The notes under the pieces: generated by a model
Databases searched by the model: none
The model's input: only the letters and a program-made list of their open reading frames with translations
Told to the model about the DNA's origin: nothing
Part shown: positions 22,668 through 33,486 of the stretch, piece after piece
How the letters are laid out: every line of letters begins with the position of its first letter
How positions within the stretch are numbered: position 1 is the stretch's first letter
Position numbers and translations under genes: made by a program
Assembly (NCBI GenBank): GCA_038496445.1
Contig: JALMLS010000564.1
Coordinates: forward strand, 310,001 to 374,000
Origin: Trichosphaerium sp. ATCC 40318
Taxonomy: Eukaryota; Discosea; Flabellinia; Trichosidae
Direction of reading: 5' to 3'
DNA: 64,000 bases

Positions 22668-23069
22668 ATGGGTACAGCTACAACGTCCAGATACAATTAT
22701 AAACTTGAAAAGGATGGCTACTTCGCTAAAAAGTTCAAAAACAGAAAGCAAAACAGAAAAAGAGTTCTTTTTAAGAATGGTAAAAAGATAGAATGTAAGA
22801 GATATCATGTATGTGGTGAGTTGTATGTAAAGTATTCGTATAGAGGAAATCAAAGACATGGAGAATTCCTCATGTTTTTTGATAACGGACAAATTCATAA
22901 GTCATTTTCTTATAAAAACGGACTTAAACTTGAAGGAACTTGTAAATGGTGGTACTCAACTGGCGAACCTTGCAAACCTTTATGTCATTGCACAGGTGGA
23001 TGTGATATACCTGTTGCAGTAGACGCTGTAAATAAAGAAGAATCTGCAACGCAGAGCACTGAGCTGTAA
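22668..23069 (+). CDS. MORN-variant repeat protein
   Basis: An intron-free frame of about 133 codons. After a Lys-rich stretch it shows repeats of the MORN variant type, with alternating aromatic, Gly and Asn positions (RGNQRHGEFLMFFDNGQIH, KNGLKLEGTCKWWYSTGEP). It then runs into a Cys-containing segment and an acidic tail. MORN-like strands form open beta meanders used in protein or membrane contacts. No enzyme domain is present. The start at 22668 is the first ATG in frame, with a TATA-like box just before it. Confidence 0.55.
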   Translation: MGTATTSRYNYKLEKDGYFAKKFKNRKQNRKRVLFKNGKKIECKRYHVCGELYVKYSYRGNQRHGEFLMFFDNGQIHKSFSYKNGLKLEGTCKWWYSTGEPCKPLCHCTGGCDIPVAVDAVNKEESATQSTEL

Positions 23070-23455
23070 TTAATAGAATTTATTATTCCGTGCTAAATTC
23101 AACAAAAAGACCAAGAAAGGACTCTGTCGCGAGGATGGCTTTCTTGACTTTAGTTGGTTATGACGAACTGAGCTTATAGCAAGTTGGACTACTAACACGA
23201 GTATGCAGTTCGTAGAGCAACACTTAATAAATTTAAAGTAGGGCGAGTGTAGGTTTAGGATTTTTCTTATTATTTTAACATTTTTTGTTTAAAAGTACAC
23301 GTGATTTTTTGAGTATTGATTAACTCATTGTACAAAAGAATCGGGTTTTACGACAGCCATAATTAGGGTTATTAGTACGAGGCATCGAGAGTCATCGTCG
23401 ACAGCCAACTGGTTCTGGGCAACAAATAAAGTTCGGTAGAATATCTCGTCGCCTT
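23070..23455. other. Intergenic, convergent region
   Basis: About 385 bp between convergent genes, A+T-rich, with a CACGTG near 23297. No gene is seen. Confidence 0.35.
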
Positions 23456-24148
23456 TTAAATCAATCCCATATGTGCCAAACAAGGTAATTTTTCTGTGAT
23501 GGCAGTCCGCTGTTTAATCTCTTTAATAGGAGGTAAATCCAAGGAGTCTGATCTTTTAACTAGTTGTGATAACCGTACTATAGAAGGTTGCGAAGTACGT
23601 TTTGTATAACTCTTTTGTATTCTACGTTTTTCTTTCCGAAGTGGAGGAAGACGTTGTTGTAGTATTCTAGACCGTAAAGCCTCATACTTAACCTTCTCCG
23701 GTCTATTGACTACCCCCAAGCACTCTAAATCTGAAGTACTTGGCTTTGTTTCAAACGGATCCAGTTTTTCTTTTTTCATACGAACCGTCATCATGTGTTC
23801 TAAGTGTGGCTGTTTAAATGCAGATAACCGTCTCATACGCTTTGTCTTATAGAATTCAACTGTGCTCGTGCTTTGTAAGAGTCTATTGGTGCATTTTTTT
23901 TGTTCAACTCCTTGTAGCTTCCTCTTTTTGGCGATTGGTTGTTTTATGCAAAGCAGTGATGTGTAGTAAGGTGTCTGACTACTTGAACATAGATTTAAAC
24001 CTCTTTTACGTTTTTCTTGCTTAAAAATCATCATTGTTTGGTTTACTGTTGGGTGTTGTTTGTTTTTTTGTTTGAAACGAATCTCGTGAGAGGCTCGCTT
24101 TGTGACCTTCTTAAAATTTTGCAAAGGCCAACCCTCGCAACGGCGCAC
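23456..24148 (-). CDS. Basic protein, unrecognised
   Basis: An open frame of up to 230 codons, rich in Lys, Arg, Ser and Gln (for example IAKKRKLQGVEQKKC, RLPPLRKEKRRIQKSY). Near the C-terminus are short proline-containing segments (LDLPPIKEIKQ). There are several nuclear-localisation-like basic clusters, so a nuclear protein is likely. The first codon of the frame is GTG. The true start is either the internal ATG pair near 24034 or an upstream exon joined at the pyrimidine-rich acceptor near 24130. No family was recognised. Confidence 0.5.
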   Translation of the reverse strand: MRRCEGWPLQNFKKVTKRASHEIRFKQKNKQHPTVNQTMMIFKQEKRKRGLNLCSSSQTPYYTSLLCIKQPIAKKRKLQGVEQKKCTNRLLQSTSTVEFYKTKRMRRLSAFKQPHLEHMMTVRMKKEKLDPFETKPSTSDLECLGVVNRPEKVKYEALRSRILQQRLPPLRKEKRRIQKSYTKRTSQPSIVRLSQLVKRSDSLDLPPIKEIKQRTAITEKLPCLAHMGLI

Positions 24149-25059
24149 ACAAAAAAATAGAAACTACAATTTTAGAAGTACTTGAAGTGAACAACGGAAG
24201 TACCGATTGAACCAATAAATTAACGGATGGTTACGCAGACTGTTGTTAGTTTTAATGCGTAGACGACATAAGAGAGCGGCGACGGTTTGATAAGCGGAAC
24301 TTCCTACGAATATTAACCTTGGATTTACACGCTTCCGAAGTGTGTACAAGTGGAAACAACATTAAATACTCGCTACACGCCAGGCTTAGCGTTTTCGTAG
24401 TCTTGGAAAATGTGTATGCAATTTTAGTATACTTCTTCCATTGCTAAGCTTGGGCGCTAATTAATATGGACGATCAAGACGAAGTATTCAGATTATGGCG
24501 AGATTAAGGTACTCTCCTGAAGCGTAAGTCAATATCCTAAATTATAACGGGCCAAGGTACGCCCGAAACCTTTAGTTTACTTGTTTAGCGTTGTTTGTAT
24601 TGAGTGTTGTTGTTCGCGTAGTACTTGATCATTTTTTCCGTCTGACACGAACACTTTATCGCTATAAAGGCGTAAATAGCCTGTTTACGCGTAGATATTT
24701 ACCGTATGCGTAATTAGGAATGGAGGAAGACTTATCTCACAATTGTGAAGTTCTCTAGAGATTATTAAGAACTATGCTTTGCCCTTTTTAAAAAAGATCC
24801 GTAGATATCGATAAGACAAAAACTATTTATACTTTTTATGTGACAAAGAACAAATCTTATCATAGTACTAGGTCTGTCTATCAATAATTCTAAAAACTGT
24901 TCCTTTCTTGGATACTCTTAACCCATATGATCACCCATACATAACCAAATGTCTAAAAAACGTAGTACGATAAAAGATTTTGGAAGAAGACGCTTTATCT
25001 TTTTTTAATGTTATCAGAAAATTTTTTTGTACATTTTTTTTTTCTCGCTTTCTTTTTCT
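24149..25059. other. Long intergenic region
   Basis: About 910 bp, A+T-rich. A minus-strand frame at 24164-24349 lacks an ATG start. A plus-strand ATG at 24466 opens a 13-codon frame (MDDQDEVFRLWRD) resembling the start of the RNA polymerase subunit RPB5, but nothing similar follows. Poly-T and poly-A runs are frequent. No gene is supported. Confidence 0.35.
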
Positions 25060-26861
25060 TTACGCTTTATTCAATCGTTCTTCTAAGGTTCTTTTATACT
25101 CTTCCAATGCCTCAATATCAAAACTTGAATCATGAAGTAAGTCCTTTAATGTATTGCTATTCATTTGTAGTCCTAATCTCCCATGCATATTATTACCTTT
25201 GTATAGTCCAAGTAGGGATTGTGCTTTAATATACCGAACAGGGTTAGGATAAATAAAAATTTCATCATGGAAAGTCATAAAAACGAGGCAAATTTTTGTC
25301 TCTCCATTGATTGTGTAAGGCCCTAAATGTAAGCGTTTAGTTATAATGTCAAGTGCGTGTATACATTTTACTAGGTACCTGCTGTGAAGGCTTGAACTCG
25401 GTGAGGAAACTGAAAACTCACAACATTTTGTTCGCTGTCAATTATATATGTCATGCCACCCCACGAAGTAACAATAATTTCGTCTTGCCCATCACCTTAT
25501 TGTAACGTATTAATAAACGTACATCTACCAAATTTACAAAACCAAGTTACCTGTTAAATCAATAGACTGAAGACAGAATATTTGATCTTCTAAATCCATA
25601 CTCCATAGATGAGCTCCAGCTTTCTCCATTCTTAGTTTCCCATCTAATGACGCAGTAGCCATAGATTGTAGACCATCATCATCAATCACTTTATTTCCTA
25701 GTTACAAAACATGTAAGAACTAAGAGGTAAAAAAAAAGGGTTCACGTGTACCGGATAAAAATACAATTTCGTCATGTAACGGTTCAGAGTCATCTATAAA
25801 GCTATCCCTTGCACGCTTTTGAAAATGTGGAGCGAAAGGCTTTACTGATAATTTTCTACCATCTATTTCAATATACTTTCCTCTAACACCTTGACTTGCA
25901 ATCACGAGAGGTCGACCCCTATCTGTGATAGAAAAAGAAGTGACCTAAATTAATTAACAACATTTTGAAGACCAAAAAAAACTCAAGAGGGTCGATCATT
26001 TACTTGGCCTGTGATGCCCCACCGAAATACTTCATGAAATGAGTATGCACCCAGTGAGTCTTTAACAGCTTGATACCTGTACGATAAGTGAAACGCAAAG
26101 TAAATTGAAAATATTTTGTTTGGCACATACGCGACTATGCTTCGTATGTTGCTTCCTAATAGCATGGTTTGTCTACCAGAAGAATCTAGTAATCATAAGA
26201 ATATACTTTCTTAAAGGCTGTCACATACCCCAATCAGCAATTAATACGCACGATACGTTACTAATGACGTAGCTGTCAAATGAAGGTGAAAGTGTCAATG
26301 ACTTTGTTTCCTTTCAGTAGTTAGTAAAGATGTACCTATAGTTTTTTGCGCTGTACCTGCGTTATTGGTGGTATGTCGAAAACAGAACAACGACCTTCAC
26401 TAGAAATGACAATTACAGAATTTTTACCTGAGCTCTGTAAACCGATAGTAGTGATTATCTCACTATCGTACCAAGCCCAAGGACATCACCAATAGCAATG
26501 CAACTAACCTAAGCGTATTTAGCTAGAAGTACATTATAAAGTCGTTTACCGCGCCTAAACCTTCTGCTCGACATGCGGGATCAGTTTCTGGTATGTGTGA
26601 GGCGAAGATAAAAGCATAAGTTACTATTACCTCCTTTCCAAACGGCAATATCACCTTTAACGTTACCAACCACTATTTCGTTGTACTATAACGTTTTAGC
26701 GCAAAATGTCAAAAAAATGTACTACAAACCCCGTCGTTGTCCACATCACCAAGAACCAACGCGGATTGAGTGACTGCCGCTGGTTCGTTTGTTTTAAACT
26801 CTGCTACGGTGTGCTCTGTTGGATTAATAGCACGCCGTGACGCGCAATCAGTCGCATACAT
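25060..26861 (-). CDS. ITFG2: ITFG2-like KICSTOR subunit
   Basis: A multi-exon gene. The start MYATDCASRRAINPTEHTV leads to the FG-GAP/WD-type propeller strands LVLGDVDNDG, EIVVGNVKGDIAVWKGG, GRCSVFDIPP and FRWGITGQV. Downstream are SMATASLDGKLRMEKAGAH, LWSMDLEDQIFCLQSIDL, GQDEIIVTSWGGMTYIID and VFMTFHDEIFIY. These match, in order, ITFG2 of the KICSTOR complex, which tethers GATOR1 at lysosomes and makes mTORC1 sensitive to amino acids. The C-terminus is a short helical tail ending TLEERLNKA. The match to the C-terminal half of ITFG2 is strong. Some internal exons are less certain. Confidence 0.82.
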
Positions 26862-27057
26862 AATGGTTGCAAAACAGTTGATACAAACAACGTTTAAAAA
26901 ATTGAAATGTTTTACAGTTTTATTGCATTCACAAATAAAATAACCGTAAAAACGCTTCTAGTGGCTCAGTGCGTAGAGATAAATGTCGTAATGTATTCTT
27001 AGGCATCTTGCTTGTCTGTACAAAAATATTTACATGAGGTCTTCGGTTATGAATCAA

Positions 27058-27605
27058 TTACTTTGCTGCGAACGATATACCGCAACCACATCCACTTCCC
27101 TCAGCGTTTGGATTGTCTACAATTTCAAAAAGTTGTCTTGACAGTTCTTCATGCCAGTTGAGTGTAGCGCCGCGTAGTTTAGGTAAAGATAAATCGTCTG
27201 TAATGACTTTTACTCCTTGTTCTTCCATGACACTATTAAATTGTAAACAAGCACTGTAGAGATAGTACGTACATGTCATTATCTTGGATGGCATTATCCT
27301 CCAAAGAAAATGAAGTTTGAAACCCGTAACAACCACCGGAATCTACTGTTACACGCAAGTATGTGTTTGGTTTCTGTTCTGAAAGCTGGTACTCTTTAAT
27401 GCGCTGAAAACGAAGTATAAGCGTCAAAAAAAATATTTCATGCTATACGTACGCTAACAACACTTTGATTAATTATTACAGGATGTTTGGACTCAGCAGA
27501 TGCAGTTTGCGTACAAAATGTTCTTTTGCGGTTAAAGGACTGCCCACGCGCGTTTACAGGTCTACGAGCAACGATGATGCGTCGTAACATGCTTGTTGAA
27601 TTCAT
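27058..27605 (-). CDS. ISCA2: Iron-sulphur assembly protein ISCA2-like
   Basis: Three exons. The N-terminus (MNSTSMLRRIIVARRPVNA) is a typical Arg/Ser-rich mitochondrial presequence. The A-type carrier domain follows, with LRVTVDSGGCYGFQTSF and C-terminal GSGCGCGISFAAK, giving the three conserved cysteines. The residue after the first cysteine is Tyr rather than the common Ser. The spacing NPNAEGSGCGCG fits ISCA2 better than ISCA1. It acts in the late mitochondrial pathway delivering 4Fe-4S clusters. The introns are 43-50 nt with consensus ends. Confidence 0.88.
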
Positions 27606-27879
27606 GAAGTTTAAAAAGATTTTAAGTTCGGTTCAGTCATTTACCAAAGTACCGAGATCTCTATCTTTGCGTTGAAGTAGTCCTTCGAGGGCCATGATAA
27701 ATATTCGCTACAACTGAAAGCAAACTTTACAAGATAGCACGTGCTTGGCGGTACAAAAAACTACAACTGATGCTACACTGCAATTATGAAGCACAGCAGT
27801 TGCACAAAAAAAACAAATCAATAATAAACTAAAGGTTGGTACAGATGGTCATCTTAATTTAGTACAAGTGCCGGCAAAA

Positions 27880-29031
27880 TTACAACAATTTAGGAAATTG
27901 TCTACCTGCGACGTGACCACCTCGCAAAGATTTGTTTACATTACGCTCGAACTCTGCCATATTGTTCACCATTAAATCAGCAGCTTCTAAAATATAATAT
28001 TAGACAAGAACAGAGCTTTAAAAAGAAATAACAATATAAACAAAAAAAAAAAGCAACTTGCCTTTGTTGAGTGGATCATCTGGGTTAGGTTCAAGGAAGA
28101 GAGTCATCAAACCGAAAATAACAGAACCAAGAGTAAGCACAGGCTTCCAATCAGCACGGAGAATATTCAAGCATACAGCACCTTTGAGATCAATATTTGG
28201 GTGATATATCTGAGGGCAATAAGTAAAACAAAGCGCAAATATAGTCACATCAAAACATTTATAAAAAGCGTTTTCAGTTTTTCTTGTTATCAAAAATACG
28301 TACCAAAGTATCACATACGGCCTTAGGAGGATCGTATGGGTAGCTGTTGGGAACGCTCAACGAAAAGGTAAAAGTAGCATTCCTACACACAAAACATTAT
28401 TATTATTGCCATTCATAGATTCGCTTCTATCGGAATGCGATAGTGTAGAGCCCTTATGCCGTACTAGCGTTTAAATAATGCACGTACTTGTACAAACCTT
28501 CCGTAGGTTTAATACTAACCTTGAAGTTCATGAGGTTATTAGGGTCTGGGAACTCTGTTTTAACACCTGGCGTCGCGTCAACGTCCAGTTCAGAAATGTC
28601 TATGATCAGCAGTTAGTAGTGATAGCGTAGTGTAAAACATTGTAGATTGCGCATAATAAACAGCGTGTTTCGCTCAAAAAAAAACTAGTGTTCAAGATCT
28701 TTGAAAGAGTCTTGCTAATATTTAACAGAAAAACACTCGGTGAAGCGATGAGCGAGTTTTCAGGTTCAGAAGTGACAGTACCTTTCTGTGTTCTTAATTC
28801 AGCAGCATTTTGCCTGCTACGCTTGCCGCGACCCTTTCGGTTTTTGCGTAGTGAAAATACGTTCTCCTTAGACTTCTTTTTTCTGACCTCTTGTAGTTCC
28901 TTTGAACTTTGGCGTGTTATTTTAAATTCTCCCTCGCCCTTCTTTTCGACATCTGCTGGCTTGCTAGCATCATTAGCCTTGTTGGCTTCAGCCGCTTGCT
29001 TTGCTTGTTGGAGTTTTTTGAGCTTCAGCAT
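27880..29031 (-). CDS. UBE2M: NEDD8-conjugating enzyme UBC12 (UBE2M)
   Basis: A multi-exon gene. The N-terminal [17 protein letters not shown] corresponds to the UBC12-specific extension that docks to the NEDD8 E1. A Lys/Arg-rich stretch of about 60 residues, longer than in the family, precedes [20 protein letters not shown]. The UBC fold follows: [22 protein letters not shown], then [19 protein letters not shown] with the catalytic cysteine, [29 protein letters not shown] and the C-terminal [12 protein letters not shown]. It transfers NEDD8 to cullins. The intron before ISELD is about 185 nt, unusually long here, and ends with the branch sequence TACTAAC. Confidence 0.92.
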
Positions 29032-29590
29032 TGCTGGTGACTTGTTTGAATGCTTTGAATTATATGAATAAACGCAAGCTGTAAAAAACGTCTTAAGTCA
29101 CGGCCCCCACGCCACAACCTTCATTTATTTTAATTTAAAACCACCTCCTTTTGAATTAACGTGGAGTTGGCTTGGTCGTCGTACAAAGAAACATCACTCG
29201 GAGGTTTTGATGCATTCTACGTGAAGCCTTCTGTTTGCACCTTTCTCTGGATCCTAAAGTGCAATTACAGTTGTTTTTTTGATTAAAGACTTCCAGCGGC
29301 TTTATTCGGTTTTGGAAGGCCGTTATGTCCAGGTACTTTCACGCTAGCGCCCTTCGGTTTTTAGGTTTTTTTTTTTAATTGTTGTTGGCGATATTATTGC
29401 TGCTGCTCATTACGATTAATTAACACCCCACAGCACCTTGGGGGTTAAGAAACAAAGGATTTATGATTATCACACTTTGGAGACGAGGGTTACTAAAGCA
29501 ACGCGATCATCAAATGTATGTTTTTGTCGGTATTATCCAACCTTATGCGCACGAAAATCGAACAACTTCGTTAAAAAAATAAGCCTGTTG
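29032..29590. other. Intergenic or 5' region of the next gene
   Basis: About 560 bp containing the divergent upstream regions of UBC12 and the next plus-strand gene. It may include 5' exons of the latter that I cannot place. An ATG-less frame at 29438-29641 is not convincing. Confidence 0.3.
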
Positions 29591-31879
29591 GTACTTATTT
29601 CCGTTCCAGGACACTGCCAAACCTTCAAACAACAGAGATAGCTATCACAGCAGGAAGGAGAAGAAAAGTACAAGCCTTTCTACAAACCAAAACGACTTCT
29701 TTTTGGTGTACACTTTGTTTATAAAATCTCATTTTAGGTCACAAGCGACACAAATCCACAGACTCAAAGAAGAAACGGAAAGGTATAATCTTTTCCCCAT
29801 TCAAGAAGTCTACCAGTCGCGAATTTGTTTCACCCAATCGCATAGGCACGTTTACATTTTAAAACTTGATTTCCGCAATCTAACATCCATGTAAAGAACG
29901 TAGATCTATAGCTGATCCAACACAAAAAAAGAAAACGCCTAAAAAGCGCAAAGATAAGAAACAAGGTAAAAACGAATACAACGCTTGAAAAAGAAAAAGA
30001 TTGTTTTCAATTAACTCTTTTCTGTTTCTAGCGAAAAAAGAGAGTAGGAGTCACGATGGTCGTTATGATGATAGGAACAGGTCTTGGCATAAACAAGGCA
30101 GCTATATTCCTCATGCAAGCGCCAAAAATAAGGTTTGGAATGAATTCGATTTTTTTCATGATTTTTACATAAAACGCAAGAATCAATACAAAAACTCATG
30201 AAAATGTTAGAACCACTCAGCTGGTGGATCACCGCATATACTACAACAGAATCGTAATGATTCAAGGAAGCAAGGCGCTTGGGAGCACACAGATGTTGCA
30301 GCGTGGCATAAAACGTTTTCACGCACGCTGCAAGCACATGAAAGCTCAAGAGCTGCGGCTTCGCCACCTACAAGGGTTCGTTTAATACATGTAGTTACTT
30401 TCAATAGCTAATCGTTCGTTTTTATTGTAGGTGCCTATCACAATTCAACAAATAACCAAAGAGCGCTCGTTTGAAGGAGAATTATTTGAGTTTGTAGAAT
30501 CTCTAGATAACTGGAGAGAAGTAGGGCAATCAGTTGTACAATTAGCAGCTGAGGGTGGGGTAAGTACAGAATTTACTTTTACAATCAAGTTTTATTGTAA
30601 TGTGAACATAACTTTTTGTAGGAGAATACGTTACGCGTTTACAGGTATGTAGACGACTCATCGGATGATCTGTTACTTTTTTCCGAAACAAGCGTTGAAT
30701 TAGCGGCTGGTTTCGTCTTAGGTAAGCTTTTTCTTTCTCTTTTTTTTTGTTTCCATTTTTTTTTCTAATACTGTTATTAGACGAAGACCAAAAGGATTCA
30801 TTTGCTTGGTATGATAAAGCGCAACAAATATATGTAAATTTTTTGTTTTATAACTCAAAGGATTTTGAGTTTGTATGGTACGACTTTGACACTTTTGGAC
30901 GCATTAAACCCAAATTATTCCACCAACATTTATTACTAGGTCTGAATTGTCACGTATTCTACAATTTGCACAAAAAACAAACAACAAAAAAACAAAAGAT
31001 CGTAATAGTTATCCAGTACTAGATTCACCAGATAGACGGCTGTCTTTTGATGCTTCATCAAATAATAGTAATACAGCACAACACACTAGTGTTAGTCTAC
31101 CTGGTACACAAATTATTACAAGGCGTCAGAAAGACAACAAAAGAAGTCAGAAGCAAGGCAAAAACAACAAGAATGCACAACATGGTACTGATGCGGGTTT
31201 ACCGTCTATTGGCGAAGAGGGAGTAAGTACCTTGAGTGCTCCAAGTGATCAAGAAGAACCGTTTTTTACTCCATTTGCGGATGACGCAAGTAGTTCACAG
31301 ACTACATCAGGAGATTCTAAAAAAACAAGCGAGTACTCATCAAACGCGTACAAAGTACAACAACAGGTATCTGATGCTTCACGTACGTCTACGAGATCAT
31401 CAGCAGATCATACCCTTTATAATGAGCTTGGTTCATCGAGTTCAATGCAAAGTACTGGTTCACAGTCCCAGAGCATAGGTGGATACCCCTCACAACTCAG
31501 GCCTGTTCCTGAGAGTGAGCCTTTATTCGATTTAAACAAGTTTGGGATTACGAGAGCTACTTGGGATGATCAAGTTCAGAGCTATGCAGACTCTGGTATA
31601 CCTGTAGCGCCTTTTAGTGCTCTACAATCTAGTGATCCTCAAACATTTGTTATATTCTTAAACGCGATCGAAACAAAGTTAAAAGCAAGCCGAGAGGAGC
31701 AAGCAAGGCAAAAACTTGAACTACAAAAACAAACAAATAGCATGGACATGCTATGCAAGTATATTATGAGGGTTACTCGCTTAGAGTCCGAAAACAAGGA
31801 CTTAAAGTCTCAGTTGAAGCTCGCTAATGAGAAGTGTATGCGCTATGAAGACATGGTGACAAAGCTTGGTGAGTTGTAA
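29591..31879 (+). CDS. Arg/Ser/Lys-rich protein with coiled-coil C-terminus, unrecognised
   Basis: A multi-exon gene whose 5' end is uncertain. The early exons are rich in Arg, Ser, Lys and His (RHKSTDSKKKRK, KKESRSHDGRYDDRNRS), as in RS-type nuclear proteins. A middle part with ITIQQITKERSFEGELFEF, DNWREVGQSVVQLAAEGG and a Trp/Tyr-rich segment (FAWYDKAQQIYV, FEFVWYDFDTFGRIK) looks folded. The last exon (about 30950-31879) is low-complexity Ser/Gln/Thr, then a helical coiled coil (RLESENKDLKSQLKLANEK). It might be a nuclear RNA-associated protein, but I recognise no family. Exon joins in the first kilobase are tentative. Confidence 0.6.
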
Positions 31880-32925
31880 TTATTCTTGGGTGTTTTTTTT
31901 TATTGTAAACAGCTGTACCATACCATTAAAAAAATAAAGTAGAAAAAAACGATTTAGGAAACCTTTTGTTTATTTGATGGGCACTTGGTTGTTTTACAAA
32001 CGGTTTGACACGTAATGTGACAAGTGCCGCGCTGCAGTTGCGCCTTTGGTATGGGTGTTACAGGGTGTCATTCGGTGTAACTGAGGAAAAGGTCGTTCCA
32101 TTTTAATTGTGAGCTCCAAGGGAGTCCGAGGTGGCACTTGAACGATCAACGCAAAGAGCACTTACTCTACGCGTTTGCTGCTTATTAAGTGCTGCTCCTT
32201 GGAGCTCACAACCAACATAGAACTGCGCTTTCCTCCTTTGATAGCGGCGGCAAATCACCAATTGCAACTGCGAAAAGCCCAAGTAAAAAAACGGGAATAA
32301 CGAAATCGAATCGATCGTTTTCACGGCCACGTCGTTGTCACTAAGCAAGAGCTGTTAGGGTTGCGATTGTAACGATGATTGGTTGTTGCTGTGTCTGAAA
32401 GACTCAATTGACGTCAATAGCGCAAAGGAGTGCGTTGGACAAGCATACAGGTTTAATATTGCAAATAGTCTTGTGCTGCGGGCGCTCAAAGGCACTTCGA
32501 AGCGATAAAAGGGCAAGTGCTCATTGAGAAAAACGAAAGGGAAACGTACTTTGTTGATGACACCACAATGGCAATGACAAATTCAAGATTAGTCAGGCGA
32601 GTAATAAACTGCCAGCAGTAAAAAAAAATTTACAGCAAACTCTGTCAAAGCTATAAGATTGCCTTTCGAAATTGTGATATACAAACGACAATAGTTTTTT
32701 TATGAAAAAAACCCACGTGACTTTGAAGCTAAACCACTTTTTACGTTACACTTCAACTTACCATATTGTTACGTTGCACATGTTGTTCGTGTTCAGATTT
32801 GTTTTAACTTTGGATTTGCCTTGCACGGTAGGCCAACAGCTTGTCATTTTGGCTAGAAAGCAGGTTTAACATAAAGATGTGATGTAGTTAGTAACTCAAA
32901 CGTTAACATACTCCTTGTTTTATTA
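31880..32925. other. Long intergenic region with strong inverted repeats
   Basis: About 1,045 bp with no supported protein gene. A minus-strand frame at 32103-32348 runs straight through a perfect hairpin and is not protein-like. From about 32010 to 32215 three inverted repeats follow one another, listed separately. The composition is less A+T-rich than other intergenic stretches, suggesting a structured RNA or regulatory region. Confidence 0.45.
32010..32215. repeat. Cluster of inverted repeats, possible structured RNA
   Basis: The arms TTGTGAGCTCCAAGG (32107-32121) and CCTTGGAGCTCACAA (32197-32211) are perfect 15-bp complements. Inside them GGCACTT (32133-32139) can pair with AAGTGCT (32187-32193). 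Just upstream are a GTTACA/TGTAAC hairpin (about 32058-32082) and a GCGC-TGCAGTT-GCGC hairpin (about 32033-32047). No target-site duplication flanks the long one, so a MITE is not obvious. A non-coding RNA is possible, and the family is unknown. Confidence 0.55.
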
Positions 32926-33486
32926 CTATTGCTCTAGTACTTTATTGTAGTTTGACTGTGTATAAAAGACAACTCCTACAGCATGTATTAATGCATTTTT
33001 GTTGTCAAGGTGCACGCTATTAGCTATTTGAACAAAGTCATTGTATTCATAGAGCTTGTTTGCTGATATAAATCTCCCTGTCTTGTTATTTATCTCAGTC
33101 ATGACATCTCTCATGTGTATGGTACCAAAAGATCTCCTAAGGTCAAACACCTTGTAGTCTAGACGTGTAAACGGCCTGAAGGTTTCACAACCCCAAAACA
33201 CGGTTGCCGTAGCATAATATTCAGGACCATCTACATAAGCACTATCACTAGTTATAGCGAGTGCAACGTCTTGTAAACAACGAATACGTTCATTGTTTAC
33301 GTATTCTATTGCTTGTAGTACTACGTTGTCCACAGTTTCAGCATAACCACAATCCTTCCAATAGCAGCTATACTTGTGAGTGTTAGTTTCAATACAATGT
33401 GGGCCTATAGGCGTACGTAGAACTGTCTTTGTTGCGCTGGATAAGCAGTTGCAGTTAGCAATACTAGGAATGTAACCAATACGCAT
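32926..33486 (-). CDS. Cys-containing, probably secreted protein, unrecognised
   Basis: An open frame of 186 codons to the stop at 32926. The body contains several cysteines (GPHCIETN, YSCYWKDCGYAET, RIRCLQDVA, FWGCETFRPF) and reads as a genuine globular protein. A strong signal-peptide-like sequence (CVLVTFLVLLTATAYPAQQ) is encoded just upstream, around 33440-33515, but in another reading frame that ends in TAG at about 33403. The two frames cannot be joined by an ordinary intron. Either there is a base error, or the 5' structure differs from what I can see. The family is unknown. Confidence 0.55.
   Translation of the reverse strand: MRIGYIPSIANCNCLSSATKTVLRTPIGPHCIETNTHKYSCYWKDCGYAETVDNVVLQAIEYVNNERIRCLQDVALAITSDSAYVDGPEYYATATVFWGCETFRPFTRLDYKVFDLRRSFGTIHMRDVMTEINNKTGRFISANKLYEYNDFVQIANSVHLDNKNALIHAVGVVFYTQSNYNKVLEQ

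Noticed and set aside
24164-24349. Minus-strand open frame of about 60 codons.
   Set aside because: It starts with TTG, has no recognisable motif and no supporting splice signals.
32107-32211. Calling the large inverted repeat a MITE.
   Set aside because: No target-site duplication is visible, and dispersed copies cannot be checked here.
32103-32348. Minus-strand 81-codon frame.
   Set aside because: It reads through a perfect 15-bp hairpin, and neither composition nor motifs suggest a protein.
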